Part shown: positions 23,986 through 33,041 of the stretch, one piece after another
How the letters are laid out: the number at the start of each line of letters is the position of its first letter
How positions within the stretch are numbered: the first letter of the stretch is position 1
DNA from: Achromobacter sp. Root83
GTDB taxonomy: Bacteria; Pseudomonadota; Gammaproteobacteria; Burkholderiales; Burkholderiaceae_B
DNA: 64,000 nt
Direction of reading: 5' to 3'
Assembly: GCF_001428845.1 (NCBI RefSeq)
Contig: NZ_LMIU01000001.1
Coordinates: 62,984-126,983 of the forward strand
The notes under the pieces: generated by a model
Databases searched by the model: none
Told to the model about the DNA's origin: nothing
Seen by the model: the letters and a program-made list of their open reading frames with translations, nothing else
Translations under genes and position numbers: made by a program

Positions 23986-24876
23986 TCAGGACTGGCCGCG
24001 CAGCCTTGCCAGTTCGGCCGAAAGCTCGGCCACCAGGGCCTGGGCGCGCGCCAGCGGATCCTGCCCGCCGGGCAGGGCATCCGCCTGGACGGCGGCATCC
24101 TGCAGCCGGGGCTGCACGCTTTCGTGGCCCATGCTGACATCCACGTCGAACACGAGCTGTTCCGCGCGGTGCCAGGTCGTGAACCATTCCAGCGGCTTTC
24201 CGTGCTGGTCCATGCCCTGTCCTTGCAGCATCAGCAGGGGAGTGCCGGCCTGGGTGTCCAGCAGCTCGGCCAATGCCGCGTCGGCGGCCACCGCCCGGAT
24301 CTGATTGCGGCCCGCGCCGGGGCGCAGGCCGAACTGGCGTGTCAGCACGCCGTGCAGGGACGCGTCGACCAGGTGCTCGGCACGCAGGCCCGGCACGGCG
24401 TCGGCGGGCAGCCAGGTGCGCACATAGGCCAGCGGCGCCTCGGCCACGTGGCGCAGGCGTTCCAGCATCAGCAGGCGGGACGTGCCGAAGAACCCGGCCA
24501 CGTCGGCGGGCGGTTCGGCCCGGCCCAGCGCCAGGACGCGGGTCTGCAGGGATACGCCCGATTGCGCGAATTGCTCGTAGAGGCCCGTGGACCGCTGCAC
24601 CAGGCGCCGGTGCTCCTGGGGCGCCGCCACCGTGGCAGGGCGTCCCGTTTCGCGCTGAATCATTCCTTCGGCGGCCAGCGCCGCCAGCGCCTGGCGCACC
24701 ACGCTGCGGGCCACGCCGAAGCGTTCGCAGAGCGCGGCCTCGCTGGGCAGCACGGCGCCGGCCGCGAGCTTGTTCGTGCGGATGTATCCGCGCAGCATGG
24801 CCGCCACCTGGGCGTGCAGCGGGATATCGCCGGAGCGGTCAAGAACGGGCAATGCGTCGTGCGTGGCGGGCGCCAT
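23986..24876 (-). CDS. GntR-family regulator, HutC subfamily (UTRA domain)
   Basis: A 296-residue regulator with an N-terminal winged helix (PSEAALCERFGVARSVVRQAL, then GMIQRETGRPATVA) and a C-terminal UTRA ligand domain (about 90-240) typical of sugar and acid-sugar sensors. GGAGG before ATG 24876 fixes the start. It is the last gene of the operon, 5 bp after pdxA2, so it is probably autoregulated. The two TGTACGTACA palindromes in front of the operon resemble HutC-type operators and are the likely target. Confidence 0.9.
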   Translation of the reverse strand: MAPATHDALPVLDRSGDIPLHAQVAAMLRGYIRTNKLAAGAVLPSEAALCERFGVARSVVRQALAALAAEGMIQRETGRPATVAAPQEHRRLVQRSTGLYEQFAQSGVSLQTRVLALGRAEPPADVAGFFGTSRLLMLERLRHVAEAPLAYVRTWLPADAVPGLRAEHLVDASLHGVLTRQFGLRPGAGRNQIRAVAADAALAELLDTQAGTPLLMLQGQGMDQHGKPLEWFTTWHRAEQLVFDVDVSMGHESVQPRLQDAAVQADALPGGQDPLARAQALVAELSAELARLRGQS

Positions 24877-24881
24877 GGAAA

Positions 24882-25934
24882 TCAACCTCCGGTTTGTGCC
24901 CGCGCAGTTTCCCATACATGCGTCCAGCCCGGGGCCAGATGCGCGGCGCGCTCGGCGGCCAGGATCAGGCTGTCTTCGCGGGCGATACCCTTGCCGGCGA
25001 TGTCGAAGGCGGTGCCGTGGTCCACGGACACGCGCACGACCGGCAGGCCCACGGTGATGTTCACGCCGTCGTCGCCGTACACAGCCTTGAAGGGGGCGTG
25101 GCCCTGGTCGTGATAACAGGCGATCACGAACTTCCACTTGCCGCGCACGGCCTGCGGGAACAGCGCGTCGGCGGGGATGGGGCCGGCGGCCAGGATGCCG
25201 GCGGCGTTGGCCTCGGCCACGGCGGGCGCAAGGATGTCGGCGTCTTCGCTGCCGAAGATGCCGTTTTCACCGGCGTGCGGGTTCAGGCCCGACACCGCCA
25301 CCGGCTCGTCGCCGCGGCCCAGCGCCTTGGCGAACGATCCGGCCAGGCGCAGCACGGCGCGCATGCGCGCCGGAGTCAGGTCGTCGATGGCCTGGCGCAG
25401 CGACACGTGGGTGGTGGCGTGGAAGATGTACAGATCGCCGGCCGACAGCACCAGCGAGAAGGTCTTGACGCCGAACTCGTGGGCCAGCAGTTCGGTGTGG
25501 CCGGGCCACTTGTGGCCGGCGGCGTGCATGGCGGCCTTGTTCAGCGGCGCGGTGACGATGCCGTCGACCTCGCCGGCGCGCGCCAGGGCGCAGGCCGTGG
25601 TGACGAAGCGCACCGAGCCGTCGCCGGCGTCCGCGCTGATCTCGCCCAGCTTCACGTGGGCCAGCGACGGGCCGGCCTGCAGCACTTCGATCGTGCCGGG
25701 GGTGTTGCTCGTGTCGGCCGCGCGCTCCAGCTTGCGCACGATGGCGGGGTCGCCGCCCAGATTGCGCACGGCATTGATCATGACGTCCACGTCGCCCACC
25801 ACCAGCAGGCGGGCCTTCTGGCGCAGGTCGTCGTGGCCCATGAGCATCTTGGCGGTGATTTCCGGCCCGATGCCCGCCACGTCGCCCAGGGTCACGGCCA
25901 GCAGGGGCAGCTTCGTGGAAAGGGTTTGTGTCAT
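24882..25934 (-). CDS. pdxA2: PdxA2-type 4-phosphate dehydrogenase (D-threonate/D-erythronate pathway)
   Basis: A 350-residue member of the PdxA family (4-hydroxythreonine-4-phosphate dehydrogenase). Metal-binding His residues lie in WPGHTELLAHEFG and CYHDQGHAPFK, and the N-terminal LGDVAGIGPEI is diagnostic. Next to a DUF1537 kinase, PdxA homologues are known to act as PdxA2, oxidising and decarboxylating D-threonate- or D-erythronate-4-phosphate to dihydroxyacetone phosphate. The context therefore favours that role over vitamin B6 synthesis. It overlaps the kinase gene by 4 bp. Confidence 0.88.
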   Translation of the reverse strand: MTQTLSTKLPLLAVTLGDVAGIGPEITAKMLMGHDDLRQKARLLVVGDVDVMINAVRNLGGDPAIVRKLERAADTSNTPGTIEVLQAGPSLAHVKLGEISADAGDGSVRFVTTACALARAGEVDGIVTAPLNKAAMHAAGHKWPGHTELLAHEFGVKTFSLVLSAGDLYIFHATTHVSLRQAIDDLTPARMRAVLRLAGSFAKALGRGDEPVAVSGLNPHAGENGIFGSEDADILAPAVAEANAAGILAAGPIPADALFPQAVRGKWKFVIACYHDQGHAPFKAVYGDDGVNITVGLPVVRVSVDHGTAFDIAGKGIAREDSLILAAERAAHLAPGWTHVWETARAQTGG

Positions 25935-27148
25935 CGCTTGAATCTCCTGTCGCGGATCGCGCGCACCGCGCGAACCAGTACGTCTTCGGTGCCAAAGCCG
26001 CCGGCCTTGGTCACCACGGGCAGGCCAGCGGCCGTGCCTCCGGTCAGCGTGCCAAGGGGCACGCCGCCCATGACTTCATCCACCAGCGCAATGCCGCTGG
26101 CGTTCAGCGCCACCAGCACGCTGCGCGCGCCGTCGCCACCCGTGGCGACGACGCCAGCCGCGCGCGAGGCGGCAATCAATTGCGCGGCCAGGCTGCCGAG
26201 CCGGTCCGCCACCTTCTCGGAATCCAGGCCGTCGAGCTGCCCTTCGGGAGCCAGCAGCAACACGGTGCCGGCTTCGGTGGGGGCCTGTGCGTGCGTTTGC
26301 AGCAGGGGCTGGCTCCAGGCCTGCCATGCGGCGTCGTCCGCCAGTTGCGCGAGGGAGGGCGTCCAGGTGTCGGCGCCCGAGGCCCGCAGGGCGGCGGCTT
26401 GCGCGCGCGCCGCGCTGTGCTGCGACGTGACGACGACCACGACGGGCGCGGTCTGGTCGGCCCCGGCCCACACGCGGGCCAGCGGCACGGCCAGGCCGCC
26501 CGCGCCCACGGGCAGGGCGCGCACGCCCAGCAGCCCGATGGCGCGCGCCAGCCGTTCCAGGTCGCCATCGCTGGCGGCGTCGACCACCACGGTGTTGCCA
26601 GCCTGCGCGATGCGCGCCGCCAGCGATTCCGCGGTGTCGCTGTCCAGGGGCGCGACATGGGCGCAGCCCAGCAGGGTGGGAATATGGCTTTCGGTCACCG
26701 GGGTGACGGGATCGGTGGCCGCCGAGGTCTCGGTGACCGGCTTGCCGTTCACGTAGAGGATGCCTTGTTCGACGGTGCGGCCGGTGGCGGGGAAGGCGGG
26801 GCAGATCACCGCCACCGTGTCCGCGCCCCAGGCTTCGCGCGCCGCGTCGATCTCGGCCTTGAACGCGCCGCGCAAGGTGGAGTCCACTTTCTTGTACAGG
26901 CGCGACACGCCGGCCGCGCGCAGCAGCCCCACGTTCTGGCGGATCACCTGGGCGGCGTCGGCGGCGTTCAGCGCGCGGCTGTTGGTCGTGACGGCCAGCA
27001 CTTCGACGCCGGCCGTGGCCGGCCCCGAAAGGGCCTCGTCGGCGCCGCCGATCGACAGATGCGTGCTCCAGCCGGCGCGCACGAACTGCACGGCGGTGTC
27101 GCCGGACCCGGTCAGGTCATCCGCGACGATGGCGATGACGGGTTTCAC
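25931..27148 (-). CDS. DUF1537 four-carbon acid sugar kinase (D-threonate/D-erythronate kinase)
   Basis: A 405-residue kinase of the DUF1537 family. The N-terminal domain starts with IVADDLTGSGDTAVQF (substrate and metal side) and has YKKVDSTLRG; the C-terminal nucleotide-binding domain has VVATGGDGARSVL and GGVPLGTLTGG. Known members phosphorylate D-threonate (DtnK), D-erythronate (DenK) or 3-oxotetronate (OtnK). The PdxA2 partner excludes the OtnK route and favours DtnK or DenK. It overlaps both neighbours by 4 bp, so translation of the operon is coupled. Confidence 0.9.
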   Translation of the reverse strand: MKPVIAIVADDLTGSGDTAVQFVRAGWSTHLSIGGADEALSGPATAGVEVLAVTTNSRALNAADAAQVIRQNVGLLRAAGVSRLYKKVDSTLRGAFKAEIDAAREAWGADTVAVICPAFPATGRTVEQGILYVNGKPVTETSAATDPVTPVTESHIPTLLGCAHVAPLDSDTAESLAARIAQAGNTVVVDAASDGDLERLARAIGLLGVRALPVGAGGLAVPLARVWAGADQTAPVVVVVTSQHSAARAQAAALRASGADTWTPSLAQLADDAAWQAWSQPLLQTHAQAPTEAGTVLLLAPEGQLDGLDSEKVADRLGSLAAQLIAASRAAGVVATGGDGARSVLVALNASGIALVDEVMGGVPLGTLTGGTAAGLPVVTKAGGFGTEDVLVRAVRAIRDRRFKR

Positions 27149-28170
27149 AGGGCCTCTCCGCGCGCTTCGGTCAGGGGCGGGGCCACGCGGACGTCGGCAT
27201 CCTCGGATTTGAGTTCACCGGCACGCTTCAGGAAATACGAGGCCAGGATCGGCGCCAGGATGGAACTGATCAGCACGCAGGCGGCGACCTGCGCGGTGGC
27301 GGTCGACACGTATTGCTGGAAGTTGGGATCGGCCGCCGCGACCACGGCGGGCGTAGCGATGGCGTTGCCAGCCGTGGTGCCCGCCGCGAAGCCCAGGCCG
27401 CTCTTGCCGCCGCGGCGCAGGATCATGCGATAGCCCAGGTAGACCAGGCCGCCGGTGATGGGGCTGATGATCAGGCCCAGGATCAGGCCGGTTGCGCCGC
27501 CGCTGACGACCGCGCCCAGATTGATGCCGGTGCCCAGCGCGAACGCGAAGAACGGGATGACGATGTTGGGCACGGGCTTGAGCACGTCGCGCCACTTGGG
27601 GTCCAGGTTGCCGACCACCACGCCCAGCAGGAACGGCACCAGCGCCGCCACCAGGGCGATCATCGGAATGTCGGCCAGGCCGGAGGCGCCCAGGAACAGC
27701 AGGCTGAAGAAGGGGCCGTCGTTGACCGCGCTGGCCACATAGGCGCCGCGGTCGCGGGCATCGCCGTATTGGCCGGTGTAGGCCAGCCACAGGCCGCCAT
27801 TGCTGTTGTCGAAGGCGGCCAGCATCGCCAGGATCGACACGCCCATGACGCCGTCCAGGCCGACATAGCTGCCCAGGATGATGATCAGGGTGGCGGGCAC
27901 CAGGGTCTTCATCAGCAGGATGGTGCCGGCGGTGGCGAGGATGGGGCCGCCCGTGCGGGCGTTGACCTGCGTGCCCGTCGCGAAGATCAGCAGCGCGATC
28001 AGCGGCAGGGCGCTGTTCTTGAACAAGGCGGTGGTGAAGCCGCCGATGGCGAGCGCATCAGGGGCGAAGGTGCCGATCAGGGAACCCAGGATCAGCGGCA
28101 CCAGCATCAATCCACCGGGGATTTTTTGCATCGTGCCAAAAAAGGGCGAGCGGGAAGTTTCGGTCGACAC
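27145..28170 (-). CDS. KdgT-like 2-keto-3-deoxygluconate permease family transporter
   Basis: A 341-residue, strongly hydrophobic protein with about ten membrane segments, of the KdgT family. Signatures are KIPGGLMLVPLILGSLIGT near the N-terminus and GFAAGTTAGNAIATP near the end. It probably imports the acid sugar (D-threonate or D-erythronate) by proton symport. I start at GTG 28170 because GGAG lies 9 bp upstream; ATG 28131 is possible but has no ribosome site. It is the first gene of the four-gene operon. Confidence 0.87.
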   Translation of the reverse strand: MSTETSRSPFFGTMQKIPGGLMLVPLILGSLIGTFAPDALAIGGFTTALFKNSALPLIALLIFATGTQVNARTGGPILATAGTILLMKTLVPATLIIILGSYVGLDGVMGVSILAMLAAFDNSNGGLWLAYTGQYGDARDRGAYVASAVNDGPFFSLLFLGASGLADIPMIALVAALVPFLLGVVVGNLDPKWRDVLKPVPNIVIPFFAFALGTGINLGAVVSGGATGLILGLIISPITGGLVYLGYRMILRRGGKSGLGFAAGTTAGNAIATPAVVAAADPNFQQYVSTATAQVAACVLISSILAPILASYFLKRAGELKSEDADVRVAPPLTEARGEAL

Positions 28171-28250
28171 TATCGGGGTCTCCAGGACGATTTTTCTGGG
28201 TTGCAGACGTTCATGCGTGCGTCTGTCGGGCGGGTGAAAAACCGTAGTGT

Positions 28251-28283
28251 ACACCTGTACGTACAGCATGTACGTACAGGTGT
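28251..28283. promoter_or_regulatory. 33-bp perfect inverted repeat before the threonate-type operon
   Basis: ACACCTGTACGTAC (28251-28264) and its exact complement (28270-28283) flank AGCAT. Nested inside are two copies of the palindrome TGTACGTACA (28256-28265 and 28269-28278), 13 bp apart. The size and form fit HutC-subfamily GntR operators; the UTRA-GntR regulator of this operon is the likely binder. It lies about 80-115 bp before the permease start. Confidence 0.75.
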
Positions 28284-28325
28284 CAGGCCTGCTGGAGACC
28301 GCCCCCGAGCGGGAGGGTTACCCGG

Positions 28326-30446
28326 TCAGAACCGGTAGGTGCCGCTCAGCATCACCGTGCGGCGCGCGCCGTAGAAGCAGTCGCCGCGGTCCAGGCAAAC
28401 GACCTCGTACGTCCGGTCCGCGATGTTGTTGACGTTCAGTGCATAGCGCCACGGACCGTTGTCGTAGCTGACCATGGCATCGAACAGGGTGACCGAAGGC
28501 GTTTCCGGCGCGCCGCCGTCGGTGAACGCGGACAGGTAACGTACCCCCGCGCCCACCGCGAAGCCCGGCTGGTTGGCGATGGCGAAGCGGTACTTGCCCC
28601 ACAGCGAGGCCATGTGCTTGGGCACGGGCTCCAACTGCGGATCGATATCGGTGTAGATGTAGTTGGCGATCACGTCCACTTGCTTGGTGACGCGGCCGCG
28701 CAATTCGAGTTCCACGCCGCGCGTGCGCGTCTTGCCCGCCTGGATCTGATTGTTGGGGTTTTCGGGGTCGTTGGTCTGGCGGTTGCTTTCGCGCAGGTCA
28801 TAGGCGGCCGCCGTGAACTCCATGGCGACGTCCGTGGGCATGTACTTGATGCCGGCTTCCCATTGCTTGCCGCGCATGGGCTTCCAGCGTTGGTTGTAGA
28901 AGTCGGCGCCCGCGATCGGCGTGAACGATTCGCTATAGCTCACATACGGAGACCAGCCATTGTCGGCCGCATACATCAGGCCAAAACGCTTGGTGGTGGC
29001 CAGATCGGTCTCTTTGTCCTGGCCGTCGGTCGTGCTTTCGGCGCGGTCGCGCCGGAGGCCGGCCAGGAAGATCCAGTTCTTGTCGAACTTGATCTGGTCC
29101 TGCGCATAGAAGCCCAGTTGCGTCTGCCTTTGCTTGGGCGAGTCGGTAAGTTCGTATTCCGGCGCGTTGCCGTAGACCGGGTGGTAAAGATTGAGGGGCG
29201 CGCCCAGCCCGGTGGCGGTCTGGTCGGTCTCGCGATAGCGCGAATAGTCCATCCCCACGATGACGGTGTGTTCCGTGCGGCCCCAGTTCAGCTTGCCTTC
29301 CAGGTTCTGGTCGGCCAGCAAGGTGCGCATGCGCGGCTTCTCGATGTAGAAGTAGCGGTCGGTGGTGGTCTGTTCGGGATCGATGAACGAATCGCCGCGT
29401 CTGTCGCCGTAGACGTTCGGGTACAGCGACTTGTAGTCCACGCTGCTGACGGTATTGCGGAAGTTCTGACGGAATGTCCAGGTGTCGTTGAACTTGTGTT
29501 CGAACAGCCAGCCCACGTTGAACTGCTCGGTATCGTAGGCGTCGAAGCCGGGTTCACTGGCAAAGCGCCGGGTCGGGATGCGGCCATTCGGATTGTGCTG
29601 CACGGTCCCGCTCCAAGGCAGGAACGACTGCGTGGTGCCCGCCCGGTCTTTCTGCCAGGAGGCCTGCAGCGTGAGCGTCGTGGCCGCGCTGGGCTGCCAC
29701 GTGAGGGACGGCGCCAGCATCAGGCGGTCGTCCTGCGCATATTGGACCTGGGTATCGCTGTCGCGGGCCACGGCGACCACGCGGTACAGCCACTGGCCAT
29801 CCTCGGTCAGCGGGCCGGTCAGGTCGGCATGGATCTCGCGGCGGTTGTAGTTGCCCAGCACCACGCCGATCTCCCGTTGCGCCTCGGGCAGGGGGCGCTT
29901 GCTGACGAGGTTGACGATGCCCCCGGTGCTGCCCTGGCCGTAAAGCATGGAGGCCGGGCCGCGCAGCACTTCCACGCGCTCCATTCCGTAAATCTCGGTG
30001 CGCGGGTTGTTGAAGCTGAAGAACTGGCGCAGGCTGTCGAGGTATTGCACCGGCTCGACGCCGCGGACCCGCACGTAGTCCGCGCGGTTGTCCACGCCAT
30101 ACGCATTGGGCCGCACGCCCGCGGCGTAATTCATCGTGTCCTGGACGTTCTGCGCGCCCTGGTCGACGATCTGTTCGCGCGGGATCACGGTGATGGCCTG
30201 CGGCGTTTCGGACAGCGGTGTATCGGTTTTCGTGGCGGTCGCGCTGCGCGTGGCCACATAGCCGTCGACCGGACTGGTGGCCGTTTCACTGGTGCCTGTG
30301 ACCTGTACGGCAGGCAGCGTGGTGGGTTGCCCGGCGGGCTGCGCGTGCGCGGGCGCAACCCCCAGGCAGGCTGCCAGCGCCGCGGCGGCGGGCAGGCGGG
30401 AATGGGCGCGCGCGCGGTGCGCGGCCCGGGACTGATGGCGTTTCAA
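28326..30446 (-). CDS. TonB-dependent siderophore receptor
   Basis: A 706-residue outer-membrane receptor for ferric siderophore uptake, energised by TonB. The signal peptide ends near AHA (about residue 35), then comes a plug domain (about 60-190; ETPQAITVIPREQI, RVRGVEPVQYLDSL, RVEVLRGPASMLYGQGSTGG) and a 22-strand barrel ending in Phe (GTYRF). The start is TTG at 30446, chosen because GGGGAG precedes it and no ATG fits. A Fur-box-like site lies 57 bp upstream. The siderophore is unknown; no synthesis genes are near. Confidence 0.93.
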   Translation of the reverse strand: MKRHQSRAAHRARAHSRLPAAAALAACLGVAPAHAQPAGQPTTLPAVQVTGTSETATSPVDGYVATRSATATKTDTPLSETPQAITVIPREQIVDQGAQNVQDTMNYAAGVRPNAYGVDNRADYVRVRGVEPVQYLDSLRQFFSFNNPRTEIYGMERVEVLRGPASMLYGQGSTGGIVNLVSKRPLPEAQREIGVVLGNYNRREIHADLTGPLTEDGQWLYRVVAVARDSDTQVQYAQDDRLMLAPSLTWQPSAATTLTLQASWQKDRAGTTQSFLPWSGTVQHNPNGRIPTRRFASEPGFDAYDTEQFNVGWLFEHKFNDTWTFRQNFRNTVSSVDYKSLYPNVYGDRRGDSFIDPEQTTTDRYFYIEKPRMRTLLADQNLEGKLNWGRTEHTVIVGMDYSRYRETDQTATGLGAPLNLYHPVYGNAPEYELTDSPKQRQTQLGFYAQDQIKFDKNWIFLAGLRRDRAESTTDGQDKETDLATTKRFGLMYAADNGWSPYVSYSESFTPIAGADFYNQRWKPMRGKQWEAGIKYMPTDVAMEFTAAAYDLRESNRQTNDPENPNNQIQAGKTRTRGVELELRGRVTKQVDVIANYIYTDIDPQLEPVPKHMASLWGKYRFAIANQPGFAVGAGVRYLSAFTDGGAPETPSVTLFDAMVSYDNGPWRYALNVNNIADRTYEVVCLDRGDCFYGARRTVMLSGTYRF

Positions 30447-30502
30447 GAAATCTCCCCACTGGCTTCGGATAGGAACTGCCAGTTACGTATAGAAGTAACA
30501 AC

Positions 30503-30520
30503 GATAATTATTATTAATTG
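30503..30520. promoter_or_regulatory. Fur-box-like site before the siderophore receptor
   Basis: GATAATTATTATTAATTG shares GATAAT and the overall A/T spacing with the Fur consensus (about two thirds of 19 positions). It is 57-74 bp before the receptor start. Iron repression is inferred. Confidence 0.6.
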
Positions 30521-30562
30521 CAGTAATGGTCCCAGCCAATAGCCACGGCCCAATCAAGTTGT

Positions 30563-30585
30563 AAAAAAGCCCCGCGATCCGGGGC
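30563..30585 (-). terminator. Intrinsic terminator of the fad block
   Basis: On the minus strand, GCCCCG (30585-30580) pairs with CGGGGC (30574-30569) over a 5-base loop, followed by six T. It separates the fad genes from the siderophore receptor. Confidence 0.85.
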
Positions 30586-30741
30586 GCTGGCCGGGCCGAA
30601 GCCGGGAATTCCGATTGTTTTCAGCAGCTTGACCGCGATTGCTCGGGCGAGCCCGGGGCAAGGCTGTTGTTGGTGCGGCGCGACATCGGCGGATCCCGTT
30701 TGGGCTTGTCCGCCCGCCGCGCCGTCTCGGGCCTTGATCGA

Positions 30742-32436
30742 CTAGGGGGATTCGGGCGAGGCCGGGGCCGACTGGGGCGCCACCGGCTTGAGTTCGCGCC
30801 GCAGGATCTTGCCGACATTGGTGCGCGGCAGGTCGTCGCGGAACTCGATGTAGCGCGGCACCTTGTAGCCCGTCAGTTGGGTGCGGCAGTGCGCGATCAG
30901 CGTCTCGGCGTCCAGCGCGGGATCCTTGCGGATGACGAACAGCTTGACCGCCTCGCCCGAGCGTTCGTCCGGCACGCCCACCGCCGCCACCTCGCGCACG
31001 CCGGGGTGCAGCGCGGCCACGTCCTCGACCTCGTTCGGGTAGACGTTGAAGCCGGACACCAGGATCATGTCCTTCTTGCGGTCGACCAGGAACACGTAGC
31101 CCGTTTCGTCGACATAGCCGATGTCGCCGGTGCGCAGAAAGCCGTCCGGGTACATGACCAGCGCCGTTTCGTCCGGACGGTTCCAGTAGCCCTGCGTGAC
31201 CTGGGGACCCCGCACGCAGATCTCGCCGCTTTCGCCGATGCCCAGCTCGCGGCCCTCGTCGTCGCGGATCGAGAGCTCGGTGGATGGCACCGGCAGGCCG
31301 ATCGACCCGGTGAAGACCTTGGTGTCCAGGTGGTTGATGGTGACGGCGGGCGAGGTTTCGGTCAGCCCGTAGGCCTGCGCGATGGATATGCCCGTCACGG
31401 CGCGCCAGCGGTCGGCGACCGAGCGCTGCACCGCCATGCCTCCGCCCATGGTCAGGCGCAGGCGCGAAAAATCCAGGCGCGCGAAGTCGGGGTTGTTGAG
31501 CAGGGCGTTGAACAGCGTGTTCACGCCGGTGAAGGCCGAAAACGGCACCTTGGACATTTCCTTGACCAGGCCGGGGATGTCGCGCGGATTGATGATGAGC
31601 AGGTTGCTCGCGCCCATCTTCATGAAGGTCAGGCAGTTCGCCGTGAGCGCGAAGATGTGATACAGCGGCAGGGCCGTCACGATGCACTCTTCGCCGTCTT
31701 TGACCAGCGGCCTGACCCAGGCGTAGGCCTGGCTGACGTTTGCGACCAGATTGCCGTGCGACAGCATGGCGGCCTTGGCGACGCCGGTCGTGCCGCCCGT
31801 GTATTGCAGGAAAGCCAGGTCGCCTGGCGTGAGCGGCGCCTCGGTGTAGGGGAGGTTGCGTCCGGCGCGCAGCGCATCGCCCAGCCGGACGGCGCCCGGC
31901 AGCGACCAGGCCGGCACCATGCGCTTGACGCGCCGGACCACGAAGTCCACCAGGCGGCCCTTCACCGGTCCCAGCATTTCGCCGATGGAGGTGACCAGCA
32001 CGCGTTCTATCGACGTGCGGGGCAGGGCCTTTTGCAAGGTGGCCGCGAAGTTGTCCGCCACGACGATGGCGCGGGCGCCCGAGTCGGCGAGTTGATGTTC
32101 AAGTTCGTGCGCGGTGTAGAGCGGGTTGCAGTTGACCACGACGCAGCCGGCGCGCAGCGCGCCGAACAGGCAGACGGGGTATTGAAGCAGATTGGGCATC
32201 ATCATGGCGATGCGGTCGCCGGGCGAAAAGCCGTTGGCGTGCAGCCATGCCGCGAAGCCGCGGGTAAGGCCGTCGAGCTCCGCGTAGGTGATCGACTTGC
32301 CCATGCTGATGTAGGCGGTCTTGTCCGCAAACCGCCGGCAGCTTTCCTGGACGATGGACACCAGCGTCGTCGCGCCGTCGGTCTCGATCTCGGCGGGCAC
32401 GCCGTAGGGATAGCTCTTGTGCCAGATTCGTTCCAT
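30742..32436 (-). CDS. fadD: Long-chain fatty acid-CoA ligase
   Basis: A 564-residue AMP-forming ligase that activates fatty acids at the inner face of the membrane. Motifs: P-loop QYTGGTTGVAKAAMLSH, YGLTETSPAV, the FACS-type GDIGYVDETGYVFLVDRKKD, and the catalytic Lys in RTNVGKILRREL. Length and motifs match FadD. It is the last gene of the fad block, 14 bp after the chalcone-isomerase-like gene. A 157-bp gap and a terminator follow. Confidence 0.93.
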   Translation of the reverse strand: MERIWHKSYPYGVPAEIETDGATTLVSIVQESCRRFADKTAYISMGKSITYAELDGLTRGFAAWLHANGFSPGDRIAMMMPNLLQYPVCLFGALRAGCVVVNCNPLYTAHELEHQLADSGARAIVVADNFAATLQKALPRTSIERVLVTSIGEMLGPVKGRLVDFVVRRVKRMVPAWSLPGAVRLGDALRAGRNLPYTEAPLTPGDLAFLQYTGGTTGVAKAAMLSHGNLVANVSQAYAWVRPLVKDGEECIVTALPLYHIFALTANCLTFMKMGASNLLIINPRDIPGLVKEMSKVPFSAFTGVNTLFNALLNNPDFARLDFSRLRLTMGGGMAVQRSVADRWRAVTGISIAQAYGLTETSPAVTINHLDTKVFTGSIGLPVPSTELSIRDDEGRELGIGESGEICVRGPQVTQGYWNRPDETALVMYPDGFLRTGDIGYVDETGYVFLVDRKKDMILVSGFNVYPNEVEDVAALHPGVREVAAVGVPDERSGEAVKLFVIRKDPALDAETLIAHCRTQLTGYKVPRYIEFRDDLPRTNVGKILRRELKPVAPQSAPASPESP

Positions 32437-32450
32437 GTTGTGCGTTCCGC

Positions 32451-33041
32451 CTAATTGCCCAACAGGGCATTCTTCAGGGAGGCCTGCGCGGGGCTGTCGC
32501 CCAGCCAGACGCGCAGCAAGGCGCGGGCGAACTCGGGGCTGTCGATGCGGCCGCGCGGCTTGCCGTTGCCGGTGACCGCGACGCCTCGGGCATCGAAGTC
32601 CAGGTCGATGACATCGCCTTCGCGGACGGTGCCGATCTCTGCCATCAGACCGGACAGGCGCTGCGCGGGTTCCTTCAGCGCGGCCAATTCGCGCGCGGAT
32701 GTATTGTCGCGCAATCCGTCCTGCAGTGCGCCGTCCAGGCTTTTGCCGTCCACGTCCCGCAGAAGCTGCAGGCGCAGGCGGCGCGGTTCCGCGCTATTGA
32801 TCAACGCGGCTGCGTCGCGGGTCTTGGCGGTGGCATACAGCGCGGCGACGTAGACCTTCACGACGAACCGGGTGCGCAGGCCGGCGCCGTTGAGCACCAG
32901 GGCATGCCCGCCTTCGGACAGTTGTTCGGGCACGCGCACGCCAGCCACCATCATGTCGGCGGACCAGGCGGGCGCGCCCGCCAGGCTGGCGGCAAGGACA
33001 AGGCTCAGGGCGGCGGTTCGCCCTCCAGAGGTGCGATGCAT
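32451..33041 (-). CDS. Chalcone isomerase-like exported protein
   Basis: A 196-residue protein with a signal peptide (about 1-28, cleaved near PAWSA) and the chalcone_isomerase-like pattern: RTRFVVKVYVAALYATAKT, then PRRLRLQLLRDVDGKSLD and LLRVWLGDSPAQASLK. Bacterial members are periplasmic and of unknown enzymatic role; some are fatty-acid binding. CAGGAGGAGA before ATG 33041 is a strong ribosome site. It overlaps the end of the thioesterase-like gene by 37 bp. Confidence 0.85.
   Translation of the reverse strand: MHRTSGGRTAALSLVLAASLAGAPAWSADMMVAGVRVPEQLSEGGHALVLNGAGLRTRFVVKVYVAALYATAKTRDAAALINSAEPRRLRLQLLRDVDGKSLDGALQDGLRDNTSARELAALKEPAQRLSGLMAEIGTVREGDVIDLDFDARGVAVTGNGKPRGRIDSPEFARALLRVWLGDSPAQASLKNALLGN

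Noticed and set aside
24882-25934. Classical vitamin B6 pdxA
   Set aside because: The family match is real, but the operon with a DUF1537 kinase, acid-sugar permease and UTRA-GntR regulator points to PdxA2; pyridoxal synthesis genes are absent.
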